Assembly: GCA_964527215.1 (NCBI GenBank)
Contig: CAZGNZ010000004.1
Span: 62,001 to 126,000 of the forward strand
DNA: 64,000 nucleotides
Source: CAZGNZ01 sp964527215
GTDB lineage: Bacteria > Fidelibacterota > Marinisomatia > SCGC-AAA003-L08 > JACNLC01
Reading direction: 5' to 3'
Each line of letters opens with the position of its first letter. The first letter of the stretch is position 1. Below the pieces are notes generated by a model. That model saw only the letters and a program-made list of their open reading frames with translations, ran no database searches and was not told the DNA's origin. The position numbers and the translations under genes are program-made. Shown here piece by piece: positions 43,699 through 51,484 of the stretch.

Positions 43699-44277
43699 CT
43701 AAACCATGCCTGAAAATCCCAGGAATGACAGCGAGATGATGCCTGCTGTCACAAGGGCAATCGCGGTTCCTTTCATAAATCCCGGGACCGGTGCAATCTG
43801 CAGCCGTTCCCTGATTCCGGCGAAAATCAGCAGAGCGAGTGTGAATCCGGCCGCACTGGAAACGGAATACACCAGCATCTCCGCAAAGTTGAATCCGTTG
43901 CGCACATTCAGAAGTGCCACACCCATCACTGCGCAGTTGGTGGTTATCAGGGGCAGGTAAATCCCAAGCGCATTGTACAGGGTGCGGCTCTGTTTTTTCA
44001 GATAAATCTCAACCAGCTGAACCACAGACGCGATGATTAGAATGAAAACCAGCGTCTGGATGAACTGCAGATGAAAGGGTTCAAGTATGAAACGGGTTGC
44101 CAGCCAGGTGAAAAGTGAGGAAAGGGCGGTGACAAAAATTACCGCCGTTCCCATCCCGATCGATGTATCCATACTTTTTGATACACCGCAGAAAGGACAG
44201 TTGCCCAGATACTGTGCCAGCAGAATGTTGTTGACGAAAATCGCACTGACGGCCAGAAGAATTAAATCCATATTCAA
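43699..44277 (-). CDS. rnfA: Electron transport complex subunit RnfA
   Basis: An integral membrane subunit of the Rnf ion-pumping ferredoxin:NAD oxidoreductase. About six membrane helices and the family motifs FVNNILLAQYLGNCPFCGVSK (including the conserved Cys of the membrane 2Fe-2S site) and TTNCAVMGVALLN are present. The 192-residue length is standard. It lies between rnfE and the rnfB fusion in the order C-D-G-E-A-B. Confidence 0.95.
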   Translation of the reverse strand: MNMDLILLAVSAIFVNNILLAQYLGNCPFCGVSKSMDTSIGMGTAVIFVTALSSLFTWLATRFILEPFHLQFIQTLVFILIIASVVQLVEIYLKKQSRTLYNALGIYLPLITTNCAVMGVALLNVRNGFNFAEMLVYSVSSAAGFTLALLIFAGIRERLQIAPVPGFMKGTAIALVTAGIISLSFLGFSGMV

Positions 44278-44314
44278 TATTTCCCGGTTTTCAAGTTTTT
44301 AACATTGTTTGCGG

Positions 44315-44920
44315 TCAGCTCTGGATCATACCGCCGGATTTGCGCAGCGTGTTCATAAAGCCCAGCAGCAGTCCCAGACAGATAAAGGCACCCGGTGCCC
44401 GTACCATAAAGGCAAAAGGTTCAAATCCTGATCCAAAAAGTGCATGACCAAACCAGGTCCCGGCTCCCAGAATTTCACGGATACTGCCCACTGCTGTGAG
44501 TGACATGGTGAAACCCAGCCCGATTCCGATTCCGTCCAGCCCAGAAGCAATCACCGGATTTCTGGATGCAAATGCCTCTGCCCGTCCCAGAATAATGCAG
44601 TTTACCACGATCAGCGGGATGTAAATCCCCAGCTGTTGGGACAGACCGAAGAAATAGGCCTTCAGAATCATTTCAACAATGACCACCAGAGTGGCAATGA
44701 TGACAATGTAACTTGCGATCCGGACTTTATCCGGGATCAGTTTACGCAGACTGCTGATAAACATATTTGAGAAGAGCAGTACAAATGTCACCGACAGTCC
44801 CATGCCCAGACCGTTTTCCGCAGACGCCGTCACGGCCAAGGCCGGGCAGAGTCCCAGTACCAGTCTGAATGGCGGCAGATCCTGCCAGAATCCTCGCAGC
44901 AGTATGTTCAGATATTTCAT
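44315..44920 (-). CDS. rnfE: Electron transport complex subunit RnfE
   Basis: A membrane subunit homologous to RnfA (201 residues, about six helices). It carries the RnfE-type motifs LVLGLCPALAVTASAENGLGMG and PLIVVNCIILGRAEAFASRN, where the Cys residues contribute to the membrane iron-sulfur site. It starts ten bases after rnfG ends, in the operon order C-D-G-E-A-B. Confidence 0.95.
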   Translation of the reverse strand: MKYLNILLRGFWQDLPPFRLVLGLCPALAVTASAENGLGMGLSVTFVLLFSNMFISSLRKLIPDKVRIASYIVIIATLVVIVEMILKAYFFGLSQQLGIYIPLIVVNCIILGRAEAFASRNPVIASGLDGIGIGLGFTMSLTAVGSIREILGAGTWFGHALFGSGFEPFAFMVRAPGAFICLGLLLGFMNTLRKSGGMIQS

Positions 44921-44930
44921 GTTCAGCCTT

Positions 44931-45539
44931 TCATTCTGCCGGATTCTGCTGATCCGGCGACAGGATTTTTGTGATTAGGGATTCATGATACTTTTCAAAC
45001 AGGGTTCTGGCCTGATCGGTCCCGTTCAGTACCGCACGGGTGGAATAGGTGGCACCGCTGATTCCGTCAATAGGTCCGCCGTCGGATACCAGTTTGACAG
45101 GCTCGGACAGGGGAACATTGTGCCACTGGCTTCGAAACCCGTCTTCTTCAATGCGGGAACCCACGCCGGGGGTTTCCTGATGCTGTATGATTTCCATACC
45201 GGTAAAATTCGCATTCAAAGGATCAATACCCAGCATGATAACCACATCGCCACCATAACCCCCGGCACCTGTGACTTCCATAGCAATTCCTGAAATGTTT
45301 TCATTGTCCTTAAGATAAAACACCGGAACGGACCGGTCTCCGTCCTCGATGAATGTTTTGTTCTTCAGCAGGGCATCAGGCGGCTGCTGAAACAGTTTTT
45401 CCAGTGCCGGCCCTCGAATATTCAGATCTTCCTGGGCCGTAATCTGCGGATCAAGGTGGTGTTTCAGTCCCGACAGGGTTCCGGCAGAAATACAGCAGAT
45501 GACGGCAAGTGTAATGGACATTCGCAGAATCTCATGCAT
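44931..45539 (-). CDS. rnfG: Electron transport complex subunit RnfG (covalent FMN)
   Basis: The periplasmic flavoprotein subunit of Rnf. One N-terminal membrane helix (about 7-25) anchors an FMN-binding domain that contains the flavinylation motif DGISGATYSTRA; Thr of SGAT receives FMN from an ApbE-type flavin transferase. No apbE gene lies in this window. The length of 202 residues is normal. The start overlaps the end of rnfD by eight bases. Confidence 0.95.
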   Translation of the reverse strand: MHEILRMSITLAVICCISAGTLSGLKHHLDPQITAQEDLNIRGPALEKLFQQPPDALLKNKTFIEDGDRSVPVFYLKDNENISGIAMEVTGAGGYGGDVVIMLGIDPLNANFTGMEIIQHQETPGVGSRIEEDGFRSQWHNVPLSEPVKLVSDGGPIDGISGATYSTRAVLNGTDQARTLFEKYHESLITKILSPDQQNPAE

Positions 45540-46503
45540 GACTGATCTCCTTAATGCCTTTTACGGACGGTTTAATTTTATCCAGCAGAGGGGCAATGAT
45601 GTTGATCAGCAGAATCGTGAAAGCCAGGCCGTTGATATGGCTGGAAAGGGAGCGAATCAGCACCAGCAGCACTCCCCCGGTAAATCCGTACAGCAGCATG
45701 GAAATCTGATTAACCGGTGAAGTTGTTGAATCCGTAATCAGAAAAAAGGCAGCCAGCATCGTTCCGCCGGTCAAAAGATGGAACACCGGTGTGGCGTACT
45801 GATCGGGATTCAAACTGTAGAACAGCAGTCCCATCAGAAGAACTCCCGCCAGGAAGGAGACGGGAATCTGCCAGGGAATTTGGCGAAGGGCCAGAAGCAG
45901 CAGTCCTCCCGCAAGGATATAAAGGGTCATCCCTGTTCCAATTTCGGCTACCTGGGATCCCAGCAGCAGATCCAGTTTGTCATACCATCCTTCTGCATAG
46001 GCACCTGCCGACTTGACGGCCTGCAACGGATCAATCATCTTTACGGGCCAGTCAAAATTCAGATGGGCCTGGGTGAGATCAAAGCGTTTGGGCCAGCTGA
46101 CCTGCAGCATGGCAAGACTCAGAATTACCGGATGCACAGGATAGGAACCCAGTCCTCCGAACAGGTTTTTGCCAAGGACAACCATCAAAAAACAGCCGCA
46201 CAGGATGATCCACCATGAAGTGGAAGGAGGCAGCATCAGTCCCAGCAGTACACCCAGAAGAACACTGTGCATATTGTGGACATTATCGGTGTTGCCCATC
46301 AGACGGTGACTCAGCTGATCAAAGACAACGGAAAATATAACGGACAGAGAAATTATGCGCAGGCTGTCAGTTCCGTACCGCAGCAGACTGGCTATTACCG
46401 CCGGTATCAGTGCTGTCAGAAGCAGCAGGTGGATTCTCAATATACTGTTTCCATTGTGCCAGTGGGGATTTGATGCTACATTCAATCTGTGGTTGGTATT
46501 CAT
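45532..46503 (-). CDS. rnfD: Electron transport complex subunit RnfD
   Basis: A membrane subunit of Rnf with about nine helices and a second covalent flavin site, FHLLTGGTMLAAFFLITDST, where the Thr of the TGGT motif is the expected attachment residue. The 323-residue length is normal. Its N-terminus (LNVASNPHWHNGNSILRIHL) matches the conserved start of RnfD, so the ATG at 46503 is well supported. That start lies 137 bases inside the 3' end of rnfC, in a different frame, which is an unusually long overlap. Confidence 0.94.
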   Translation of the reverse strand: MNTNHRLNVASNPHWHNGNSILRIHLLLLTALIPAVIASLLRYGTDSLRIISLSVIFSVVFDQLSHRLMGNTDNVHNMHSVLLGVLLGLMLPPSTSWWIILCGCFLMVVLGKNLFGGLGSYPVHPVILSLAMLQVSWPKRFDLTQAHLNFDWPVKMIDPLQAVKSAGAYAEGWYDKLDLLLGSQVAEIGTGMTLYILAGGLLLLALRQIPWQIPVSFLAGVLLMGLLFYSLNPDQYATPVFHLLTGGTMLAAFFLITDSTTSPVNQISMLLYGFTGGVLLVLIRSLSSHINGLAFTILLINIIAPLLDKIKPSVKGIKEISHA

Positions 46504-47785
46504 CTTCGTTTTTTCTGTATTTATTGCTGAGTTGAATTAACTGGACGAGGGGTCTGTGTGCCGGACAGACAGCCGAACAAAGGCCGCACGCCAGGCAGGC
46601 TTCAGGATGGAGACTTTGGGCTTTTTCAAAAAGACGATATTCCGTAAACCGGGCGATAAGGTTCACCTGCAGATGTACCGGACAGGTCTGCACACATTGT
46701 CCGCAGTTGATGCAGGGCTCATTGCCGACATCCGGAATTTCATCGGCTCCGATAGCAACCAGTCCGTCCGTATCGGAAGTCACGGGTGTCAGTTCACTGT
46801 ACTGGGCAACCCCCTGCAGCAAACCTCCGACAATAATACGGTCAGTGCGGTTGATGTCAATTTTCAGTGCTTCCAGAATATCGGAAACCGCAGTACCTAT
46901 GGTGCACTGTACCGTAACCGGTTTTTGAAGCTGACTGCTGATCACTGAAATATATTTTTTCGTTTTAAGGTGCCCCGATTCAACCGCATCCGCAATGGAC
47001 AGAAGCGTTTCTATTGACAGAACAGCTATTCCGTGATCTGTCGGCGAATCTTCCGTCGGCACCTGCACCCCTGTCAGACGGGCAATCATTTTGTTTTCCA
47101 GACGGTCTGAATATTTCCTGCCGATCTGATGGGTTTCAAACCGGGAGGGCATTTCGGCAGCATCAAAGCTGAAGGACTGATCAAGAGTGAGTATCAGTTT
47201 TGCAGCAGGAGACAGCTGCTTCAGAATCTGAAATCCCTGCAGAATTTTCTCTGTCTGCTGTTCAAGAAGGAGTCGCTGAATTCGGATGCCCGGTTCCGGA
47301 TCATAAGCCCGGACAATAACGGTATCAATACTTTTTCTCTCCTTGACCTGTTCTTCGGTGCCTGTTGTCCAGGGACATATAACCCCCATGGCATTCAGCC
47401 GCTCCTGGATCAGGAGATCAGCTGATCCGGGCTTGTACTGGTCCAGCAGTTCCTGGAGAGAGAACGCAGTTCCCTCCTGAGATCGAATCATCATGGCAGG
47501 AGCATTTTCTCCGGTTTCGGTCCAGATGGGTTTCAGATCTTCCACGATGCCCGTGACCGGAGTATGCAGGCACAAGCCGGTCCGGCTGCGTGCAATGATT
47601 TGATTGGCGCGGACAGTGTCGCCCACTGATGTAACGGGTTTGTAAAGAATTCCACAAGGGCCGGCGAGAGGCAGAACAACATATTCCGGATCCGGGAGCT
47701 GCCTGATTTCCGGCTCAGTTTCCCATTGGCGGGAACCTGTGATATTGCCGGGCAGGCGGGACGTCAGTTTTGAGAATGGCAGCAC
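46367..47785 (-). CDS. rnfC: Electron transport complex subunit RnfC
   Basis: The cytoplasmic NADH-side subunit of Rnf. It shows an N-terminal barrel-like domain (PLAGPCGILYKPVTSVGDTV), a NuoF-like middle domain, an SLBB-like segment (KPVTVQCTIGTAVSDIL), and two 4Fe-4S clusters (CINCGQCVQTCP at about 358-369 and CLACGLCSAVCP at about 396-407). The start is GTG with AGGAAA upstream. The C-terminal tail of about 46 residues overlaps rnfD. The glycine-rich flavin/NADH loop of the middle domain is not obvious, so the NADH site deserves a check; here the GltD-like part of RnfB may take over that role (inference). Confidence 0.92.
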   Translation of the reverse strand: MLPFSKLTSRLPGNITGSRQWETEPEIRQLPDPEYVVLPLAGPCGILYKPVTSVGDTVRANQIIARSRTGLCLHTPVTGIVEDLKPIWTETGENAPAMMIRSQEGTAFSLQELLDQYKPGSADLLIQERLNAMGVICPWTTGTEEQVKERKSIDTVIVRAYDPEPGIRIQRLLLEQQTEKILQGFQILKQLSPAAKLILTLDQSFSFDAAEMPSRFETHQIGRKYSDRLENKMIARLTGVQVPTEDSPTDHGIAVLSIETLLSIADAVESGHLKTKKYISVISSQLQKPVTVQCTIGTAVSDILEALKIDINRTDRIIVGGLLQGVAQYSELTPVTSDTDGLVAIGADEIPDVGNEPCINCGQCVQTCPVHLQVNLIARFTEYRLFEKAQSLHPEACLACGLCSAVCPAHRPLVQLIQLSNKYRKNEDEYQPQIECSIKSPLAQWKQYIENPPAASDSTDTGGNSQSAAVRN

Positions 47786-47848
47786 AACTTCAATTTCCTG
47801 TGTTAAAATGTGTTTTGAATTTCTTCAGGTCGAAACTACGGATTCAGA

Positions 47849-48511
47849 TCAGCGTGACAAGTGACAACTGCCGCAGGCAGGTTCTTCTTCACTCAGCGTG
47901 CCGATCTGACGGCTGCGGTGACAGTCAATACACTGCTGATGATAGGCATGATTTACCGATTGAGCCGAATGACAGAAACTGCAGTCCTGATCATGGATGG
48001 CGACCAGTTCCGGATGAGGTGTCTGGGAAATCAACCGTTCTTCATCAGTGCATTCTACCGCTTCATCGCTGCAGTCCAGCATATCATCATGACAGTCGCT
48101 GCAGTAGGTACGCTCTTGTTTTTGGGATTCACCGGGATGGCAGGTCCGGCAGTTGGAAGCCTGGGACGGATCAGCAAAAGTGTGACAGTTGCTGCAGTCG
48201 TCTTCATGGATTTCAACCAGGTCTTCATGTTCAAAATCTGCACCTGATTCAATATCATCATGACAGTCCAGACAAGTGACCAGCTCTCCCAGTGATACGA
48301 GACTGTGATGACAGGTTGAACAGTCTTCGGTGGAAGCCGCGTGGGCATCATGATCGAACATAATGTTTCCGGCAGTGGATTGAAAGTAGTTGCGCCGTGC
48401 GGATACAGATTCCGGCAGGCTGCAGGTGCTGACCACCAGCAGAATTCCGGCCAGTACGAGGGTGATAAGCGTGATCACTCGACCTTTTGTCTCAGATGAT
48501 TTACCATTCAT
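47849..48511 (-). CDS. Membrane-anchored octaheme c-type cytochrome
   Basis: A 220-residue cytochrome with one N-terminal membrane helix or signal (about 11-30) and eight CXXCH haem-binding motifs in order: CSTCH, CLDCH, CSNCH, CRTCH, CSDCH, CSFCH, CIDCH, CGSCH. Extra histidines between them supply second axial ligands, as in class III (c3/c7-like) cytochromes. It should face the periplasm. It lies 63 bp upstream of rnfC on the same strand and overlaps the preceding zinc-ribbon gene by 11 bases, so it belongs to the rnf transcription unit. A cytochrome next to Rnf is known from Methanosarcina acetivorans (MmcA), which is unrelated by phylum. Confidence 0.93.
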   Translation of the reverse strand: MNGKSSETKGRVITLITLVLAGILLVVSTCSLPESVSARRNYFQSTAGNIMFDHDAHAASTEDCSTCHHSLVSLGELVTCLDCHDDIESGADFEHEDLVEIHEDDCSNCHTFADPSQASNCRTCHPGESQKQERTYCSDCHDDMLDCSDEAVECTDEERLISQTPHPELVAIHDQDCSFCHSAQSVNHAYHQQCIDCHRSRQIGTLSEEEPACGSCHLSR

Positions 48512-48974
48512 TGCTGTCTTCCAGTATTATTCGGGTTTTGTCAGCTGGATCTATGGCATGCCAGTGGCATCCGGCCCGGGTACAGATATAAAAGGGAACC
48601 CTTAAATTGGAAACACCCACCAGCAGGCCGGCAACGCGGGCGTCCCCGTTCTCACATTTCATGCCTTTGACAATTAATGATTTATGACATTCCGGACAAA
48701 TCAGATCCTTTACTTCCATGCCTTCCGGAATTTTCAAACGGGTTCGGGAATGATATACATTCAGACGGGGATTTAATTCCAGACTTCCGCGGTTGCCCTG
48801 TGGGTCAATGACTTCCAGTGTCAGCACATCGTCGCGGGTCAGCTCGGTTTCGCAGAAGGGGCAGTAGGTACGGAGATAGGTCCCCGTTTTCAGCTGTGCG
48901 CGGTCATTGTATTGATGGGGCTCCCAGTACAGGTTTTCCCAGCTTTCGGATTTTTGATCCTTTATATCTGCCAT
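48501..48974 (-). CDS. Double zinc-ribbon-like protein at the head of the rnf operon
   Basis: A soluble 157-residue protein with no signal peptide. Two Cys pairs, CPFCETEL (about 37-44) and CPECHKSLIVKG (about 93-104), and a further CTRAGCHWH near the C-terminus suggest one or two metal-binding ribbons. I do not recognise the family. It overlaps the octaheme cytochrome gene by 11 bases and is the first gene of the cytochrome-rnf unit. It could be a regulator, or a chaperone for haem or iron-sulfur assembly; neither is shown. AGGAG precedes the ATG. Confidence 0.72.
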   Translation of the reverse strand: MADIKDQKSESWENLYWEPHQYNDRAQLKTGTYLRTYCPFCETELTRDDVLTLEVIDPQGNRGSLELNPRLNVYHSRTRLKIPEGMEVKDLICPECHKSLIVKGMKCENGDARVAGLLVGVSNLRVPFYICTRAGCHWHAIDPADKTRIILEDSNEW

Positions 48975-49035
48975 ACGGGCTCCTTCATGCTTTCTTTTTA
49001 TAACTCAGTCTGATCGATCTGAATAACATCAGATA

Positions 49036-49215
49036 TGCAACAGTACACCCAAGAATGATGCCAGTTTTGAGGATGGAAAGTAACTCATATTTAAACAGTC
49101 ATATAAAAGCGACAAATCAAAATTGCACTCTTTGTTGAATGAAACAATGTTGCAGACATGCAACATTTGGCGTTGCATATGATGCAGTGTTGCAACGTTT
49201 CTGAAACATTGTTGC
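49036..49215 (-). promoter_or_regulatory. Cluster of TGTTGCA sites upstream of the cytochrome-rnf operon
   Basis: The heptamer TGTTGCA occurs on the minus strand at 49036-49042, as the palindrome AATGTTGCA-GACA-TGCAACATT at 49146-49167, and on the plus strand at 49188-49194; ATTGTTGCG follows at about 49208. Four copies in about 160 bp are far more than expected by chance. On the minus strand, TGGCATCATTCTTGGG (49063-49048) resembles a sigma-54 promoter but has GG instead of GC at the -12 position. The array lies about 85-150 bp upstream of it, where enhancer sites would be. Confidence 0.4.
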
Positions 49216-49380
49216 GCGAAGGGTTAAAAATGGCTTGTCAAACCGAACTGGCTGCAGGCGGGATGGGCAAATTTCTATATCGGTTTTATCCCGTTTATTT
49301 TGCTGCACGCCAATGGAGGGTCAATGTCGGCAGTTTAAATATTTTTGGGAATTTCAGTGCTGGAGAAATTCGACCGGCAG

Positions 49381-49409
49381 AAAAAAGCCGACCTGAATCA
49401 GGCCGGCTT
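49381..49409 (-). terminator. Intrinsic terminator on the minus strand
   Basis: On the minus strand AAGCCG, CCTG, loop ATT, CAGG and CGGCTT form an interrupted hairpin followed by six T. It would end a leftward transcript that begins near 49620. The nearest leftward gene start (48974) is downstream of it, so it is not that gene's own end. Confidence 0.6.
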
Positions 49410-49532
49410 AGTAATGGAAACTGGTCTCTCACAATTCGACCCGGAGCAACGCCGGCGGTCGGGTGAAAGAGCAGTGTTTGATTTTTTTTACAACGGGCAA
49501 TCAGATAAATCACCCGTACAGATAACCTTGCC

Positions 49533-49583
49533 CTAGAGAGTTCCTCCGGGGCTTAATATGGCTATGCTACTGTCACTTTTCAT
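49533..49583 (-). CDS. Possible 16-residue leader peptide
   Basis: The ORF reads MKSDSSIAILSPGGTL. It is supported only by a near-perfect Shine-Dalgarno (AGGAGGG) six bases upstream and by lying between a palindrome and a terminator. It is too short to judge by similarity. It could be a regulatory leader ORF or a chance ATG after a purine-rich stretch. Confidence 0.25.
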   Translation of the reverse strand: MKSDSSIAILSPGGTL

Positions 49584-49594
49584 GCAGGTCCCTC

Positions 49595-49614
49595 CTATTT
49601 TAGTGCTAAAATAG
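49595..49614. promoter_or_regulatory. 20-bp perfect palindrome
   Basis: CTATTTTAG-TG-CTAAAATAG is a 9+2+9 inverted repeat, 198 bp upstream of the GH13 gene. It could be a protein operator, or an RNA hairpin abutting the minus-strand ribosome site. Just to its right lie ACAGCTGT and a TTGGCAA...TTGCCAA pair. Confidence 0.4.
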
Positions 49615-49693
49615 AACTGTAATAACAGCTGTAATTTGGCAATTTGAAACCATATTTGCCAACAGATACCTGAAGCTGTTAAAATGTTCCCTG

Positions 49694-49770
49694 GCGCAAG
49701 CGGCGGGGAATTCACCCTATCACACTCGTCAGTCAGGAGACGGATTAAAAATCCGCCGGCTGGCGGATTA
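49694..49770 (-). repeat. REP-like palindromic repeat (variant I, reversed)
   Basis: Read on the minus strand it begins AATCCGCCAGCCGGCGGATT + TTTAA, then CCGTCTCCTGACTGACGAGTG, and ends GAATTCCCCGCCGCTTGCGC. It is the closest match to the copy at 9635. The hairpin plus T-run points leftward. Confidence 0.75.
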
Positions 49771-49811
49771 ACAGGCAGAATGGAATTAACACAACTGCTT
49801 CCAAGGACTTA

Positions 49812-51302
49812 ATGAAAACAAAAATTCTGATTGGTTTTTTTGTATTTTCCGGATTGTCCGCCCAATGCGACTGGTCCGGTGACGGTTTGCTGGATATCCA
49901 GGATTTGATTCAAATGGTTGACTGTATCCTTGAACAGTGCTGGGATGGTACACCATGCGAGTGGAATGATGACGGAGCCTTGGATATTCTTGATTTGGTT
50001 ATAGCCGCAGACTGCATTTTAAATGACTGTTTTGATCCAACCCCGCCGTTTGAAAATATTCCAGCTGCAGAGGATGTCATCATGTACGAGGTGAATCTGC
50101 GGGCGTTCAGCAGTTCCGGCACATTTGAAGGAGTCACAGCCCGGCTGGATTCGCTGGCTGCACTTCAGATCAACACTCTCTGGCTGATGCCTATCCATCC
50201 CATCGGCAGCATCAATTCCGTCAATTCTCCCTACTCGGTCCAGAATTACCTGGAAGTCAGTTCAGAGTATGGCAGTTTTGAGGATTTTCAGGCTTTGGTC
50301 GCGGCTGCTCATCAGATTGACATGGCCGTTGTTTTGGACTGGGTTGCAAATCACACAGCCTGGGATCACCCGTGGATCTTTGAAAATCCGGAATGGTACT
50401 CCCAGGACGAATTTGGAAACATCATACATCCGCCAGGCACCAACTGGATGGATGTAGCGGATCTGAATTATGATAATCCGGAAATGCGGCTGGCAATGAT
50501 TGATGCCCTGCGATACTGGATCACTGAAGCAGATGTGGACGGTTTCCGCTGCGATGCCGCGGATATGGTGCCCTTTGATTTTTGGGAACAGGCCATAGAC
50601 AGTTTGTATGCATCCGTTGACAGAGACCTGATCCTTTTGGCTGAAGGTTCCCGCAGTGATCATTTTACTGCCGGATTCCAGCTGAATTACGGCTGGGATT
50701 TTTATGGAAATCTGAAAAATGTGTACACCGGGTCAGCGGCCGGATCGGTATTTTCCGTCCATTCTGCCGAGTACATTGGTATTCCGCCCGGCTGTCACAA
50801 ACTGCGGTTCACCACCAATCATGATGAGTCCGCCTGGGACGCCACACCTGTCGTTCTGTTCAACGGCATTGATGGGGCTCTCAGTGCATCCGTGATTTCC
50901 GTATTCCTGGGAGGGGTTCCGCTCATTTATACCGGCCAGGAAGTCGGAACGGCCGGCAACATCCCCTTTTTCAGCCAGGATCCCATTGACTGGGACCAAA
51001 ATCCTGAGATGCTGCAAGCCTATACGGAATTGCTGACGCTGTATCATGATGAGGATGTTTTCCGGTTGGGTACCATGGAAGGGTATTATGATCAGGATGT
51101 GGTGGCCTTCACCCGGTCGCTGCCGGATCTACAGTTCCTGGTTTTTGTGAATGTCCGGGATACCGATGTGCAGTATGATGTACCCACCCTGCTGAGAATA
51201 ACACCATGGACTGAATTGGACAGCGATTCGGAGGAGTACCTGCCCTCGTGGCTGAACATCAACCCGTATGAAACCCGAATGTATTCAAGGCAGATTCCAT
51301 AG
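49812..51302 (+). CDS. Secreted GH13 alpha-amylase-family enzyme with N-terminal dockerin-like repeats
   Basis: A 496-residue exported amylase-family protein. The signal peptide (MKTKILIGFFVFSGLSAQ) is followed at once by two calcium-loop repeats (CDWSGDGLLDIQDLIQMVDC and CEWNDDGALDILDLVIAADC), a dockerin-like pair placed at the N-terminus instead of the usual C-terminus. The GH13 barrel then shows all four conserved regions: VLDWVANHT, VDGFRCDAAD (nucleophile Asp), ILLAEGS (acid/base Glu) and FTTNHDES. The small beta C-terminal domain ends at IP. Cys residues in the repeat pair may form disulfides. Activity on alpha-glucans is inferred from family. Confidence 0.92.
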   Translation: MKTKILIGFFVFSGLSAQCDWSGDGLLDIQDLIQMVDCILEQCWDGTPCEWNDDGALDILDLVIAADCILNDCFDPTPPFENIPAAEDVIMYEVNLRAFSSSGTFEGVTARLDSLAALQINTLWLMPIHPIGSINSVNSPYSVQNYLEVSSEYGSFEDFQALVAAAHQIDMAVVLDWVANHTAWDHPWIFENPEWYSQDEFGNIIHPPGTNWMDVADLNYDNPEMRLAMIDALRYWITEADVDGFRCDAADMVPFDFWEQAIDSLYASVDRDLILLAEGSRSDHFTAGFQLNYGWDFYGNLKNVYTGSAAGSVFSVHSAEYIGIPPGCHKLRFTTNHDESAWDATPVVLFNGIDGALSASVISVFLGGVPLIYTGQEVGTAGNIPFFSQDPIDWDQNPEMLQAYTELLTLYHDEDVFRLGTMEGYYDQDVVAFTRSLPDLQFLVFVNVRDTDVQYDVPTLLRITPWTELDSDSEEYLPSWLNINPYETRMYSRQIP

Positions 51303-51303
51303 G

Positions 51304-51435
51304 ATGTTTCTGTTAAAGGTTATCAAATTAATAAGCCTGTATATTTTATTGATACTCAGCAGGTTGACTGCCAACCCCGTTTGCCCGGAAATCGGGCGGT
51401 ATGGAATTTGCCCCTTTGCTCCGGTTGCCCCATGA
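51304..51435 (+). CDS. Possible 43-residue membrane or exported peptide
   Basis: An ATG lies one base after the GH13 stop (TAGGATG) and opens 43 codons: MFLLKVIKLISLYILLILSR and then a short tail with two cysteines (VCPEIGRYGICPF). The first 22 residues look like a signal or single membrane helix. No strong ribosome site is present, but translation could be coupled to the gene before it. It is unsupported by similarity. Confidence 0.3.
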   Translation: MFLLKVIKLISLYILLILSRLTANPVCPEIGRYGICPFAPVAP

Positions 51436-51484
51436 ATCGGAACAACAAAAACGGAGGGCTGCTCAGCAGGCTGATACCATCTGA

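Larger units (their letters stand above)
49381..49620 (-). ncRNA. Candidate short structured transcript with leader-type ORF
   Basis: A strong AGGAGGG ribosome site (49596-49590) is followed after six bases by an ATG and a 16-codon ORF. The ribosome site abuts the 20-bp palindrome at 49595-49614. After the ORF come a GGGCAA / TTGCCC stem, an ACCCG / CGGGT stem, and then the intrinsic terminator. This is the architecture of an attenuator or small regulatory RNA, but it matches no riboswitch class I recognise. It stands upstream of both the rnf operon and the divergent GH13 gene. Confidence 0.3.
48975..49811. other. 837-bp divergent intergenic region with regulatory and RNA signals
   Basis: It contains, from left to right, a weak sigma-54-like site (49048-49063), a cluster of TGTTGCA sites (49036-49194), a minus-strand terminator (49381-49409), a minus-strand short ORF with strong ribosome site (49533-49583), a 20-bp palindrome (49595-49614) and a REP-like repeat (49694-49770). 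No conventional gene is visible. Confidence 0.5.

Noticed and set aside
46367..46503. RnfD starting at an internal codon to avoid overlapping rnfC
   Set aside because: The overlapped segment encodes conserved RnfD N-terminal residues, so a later start would truncate the first helix.
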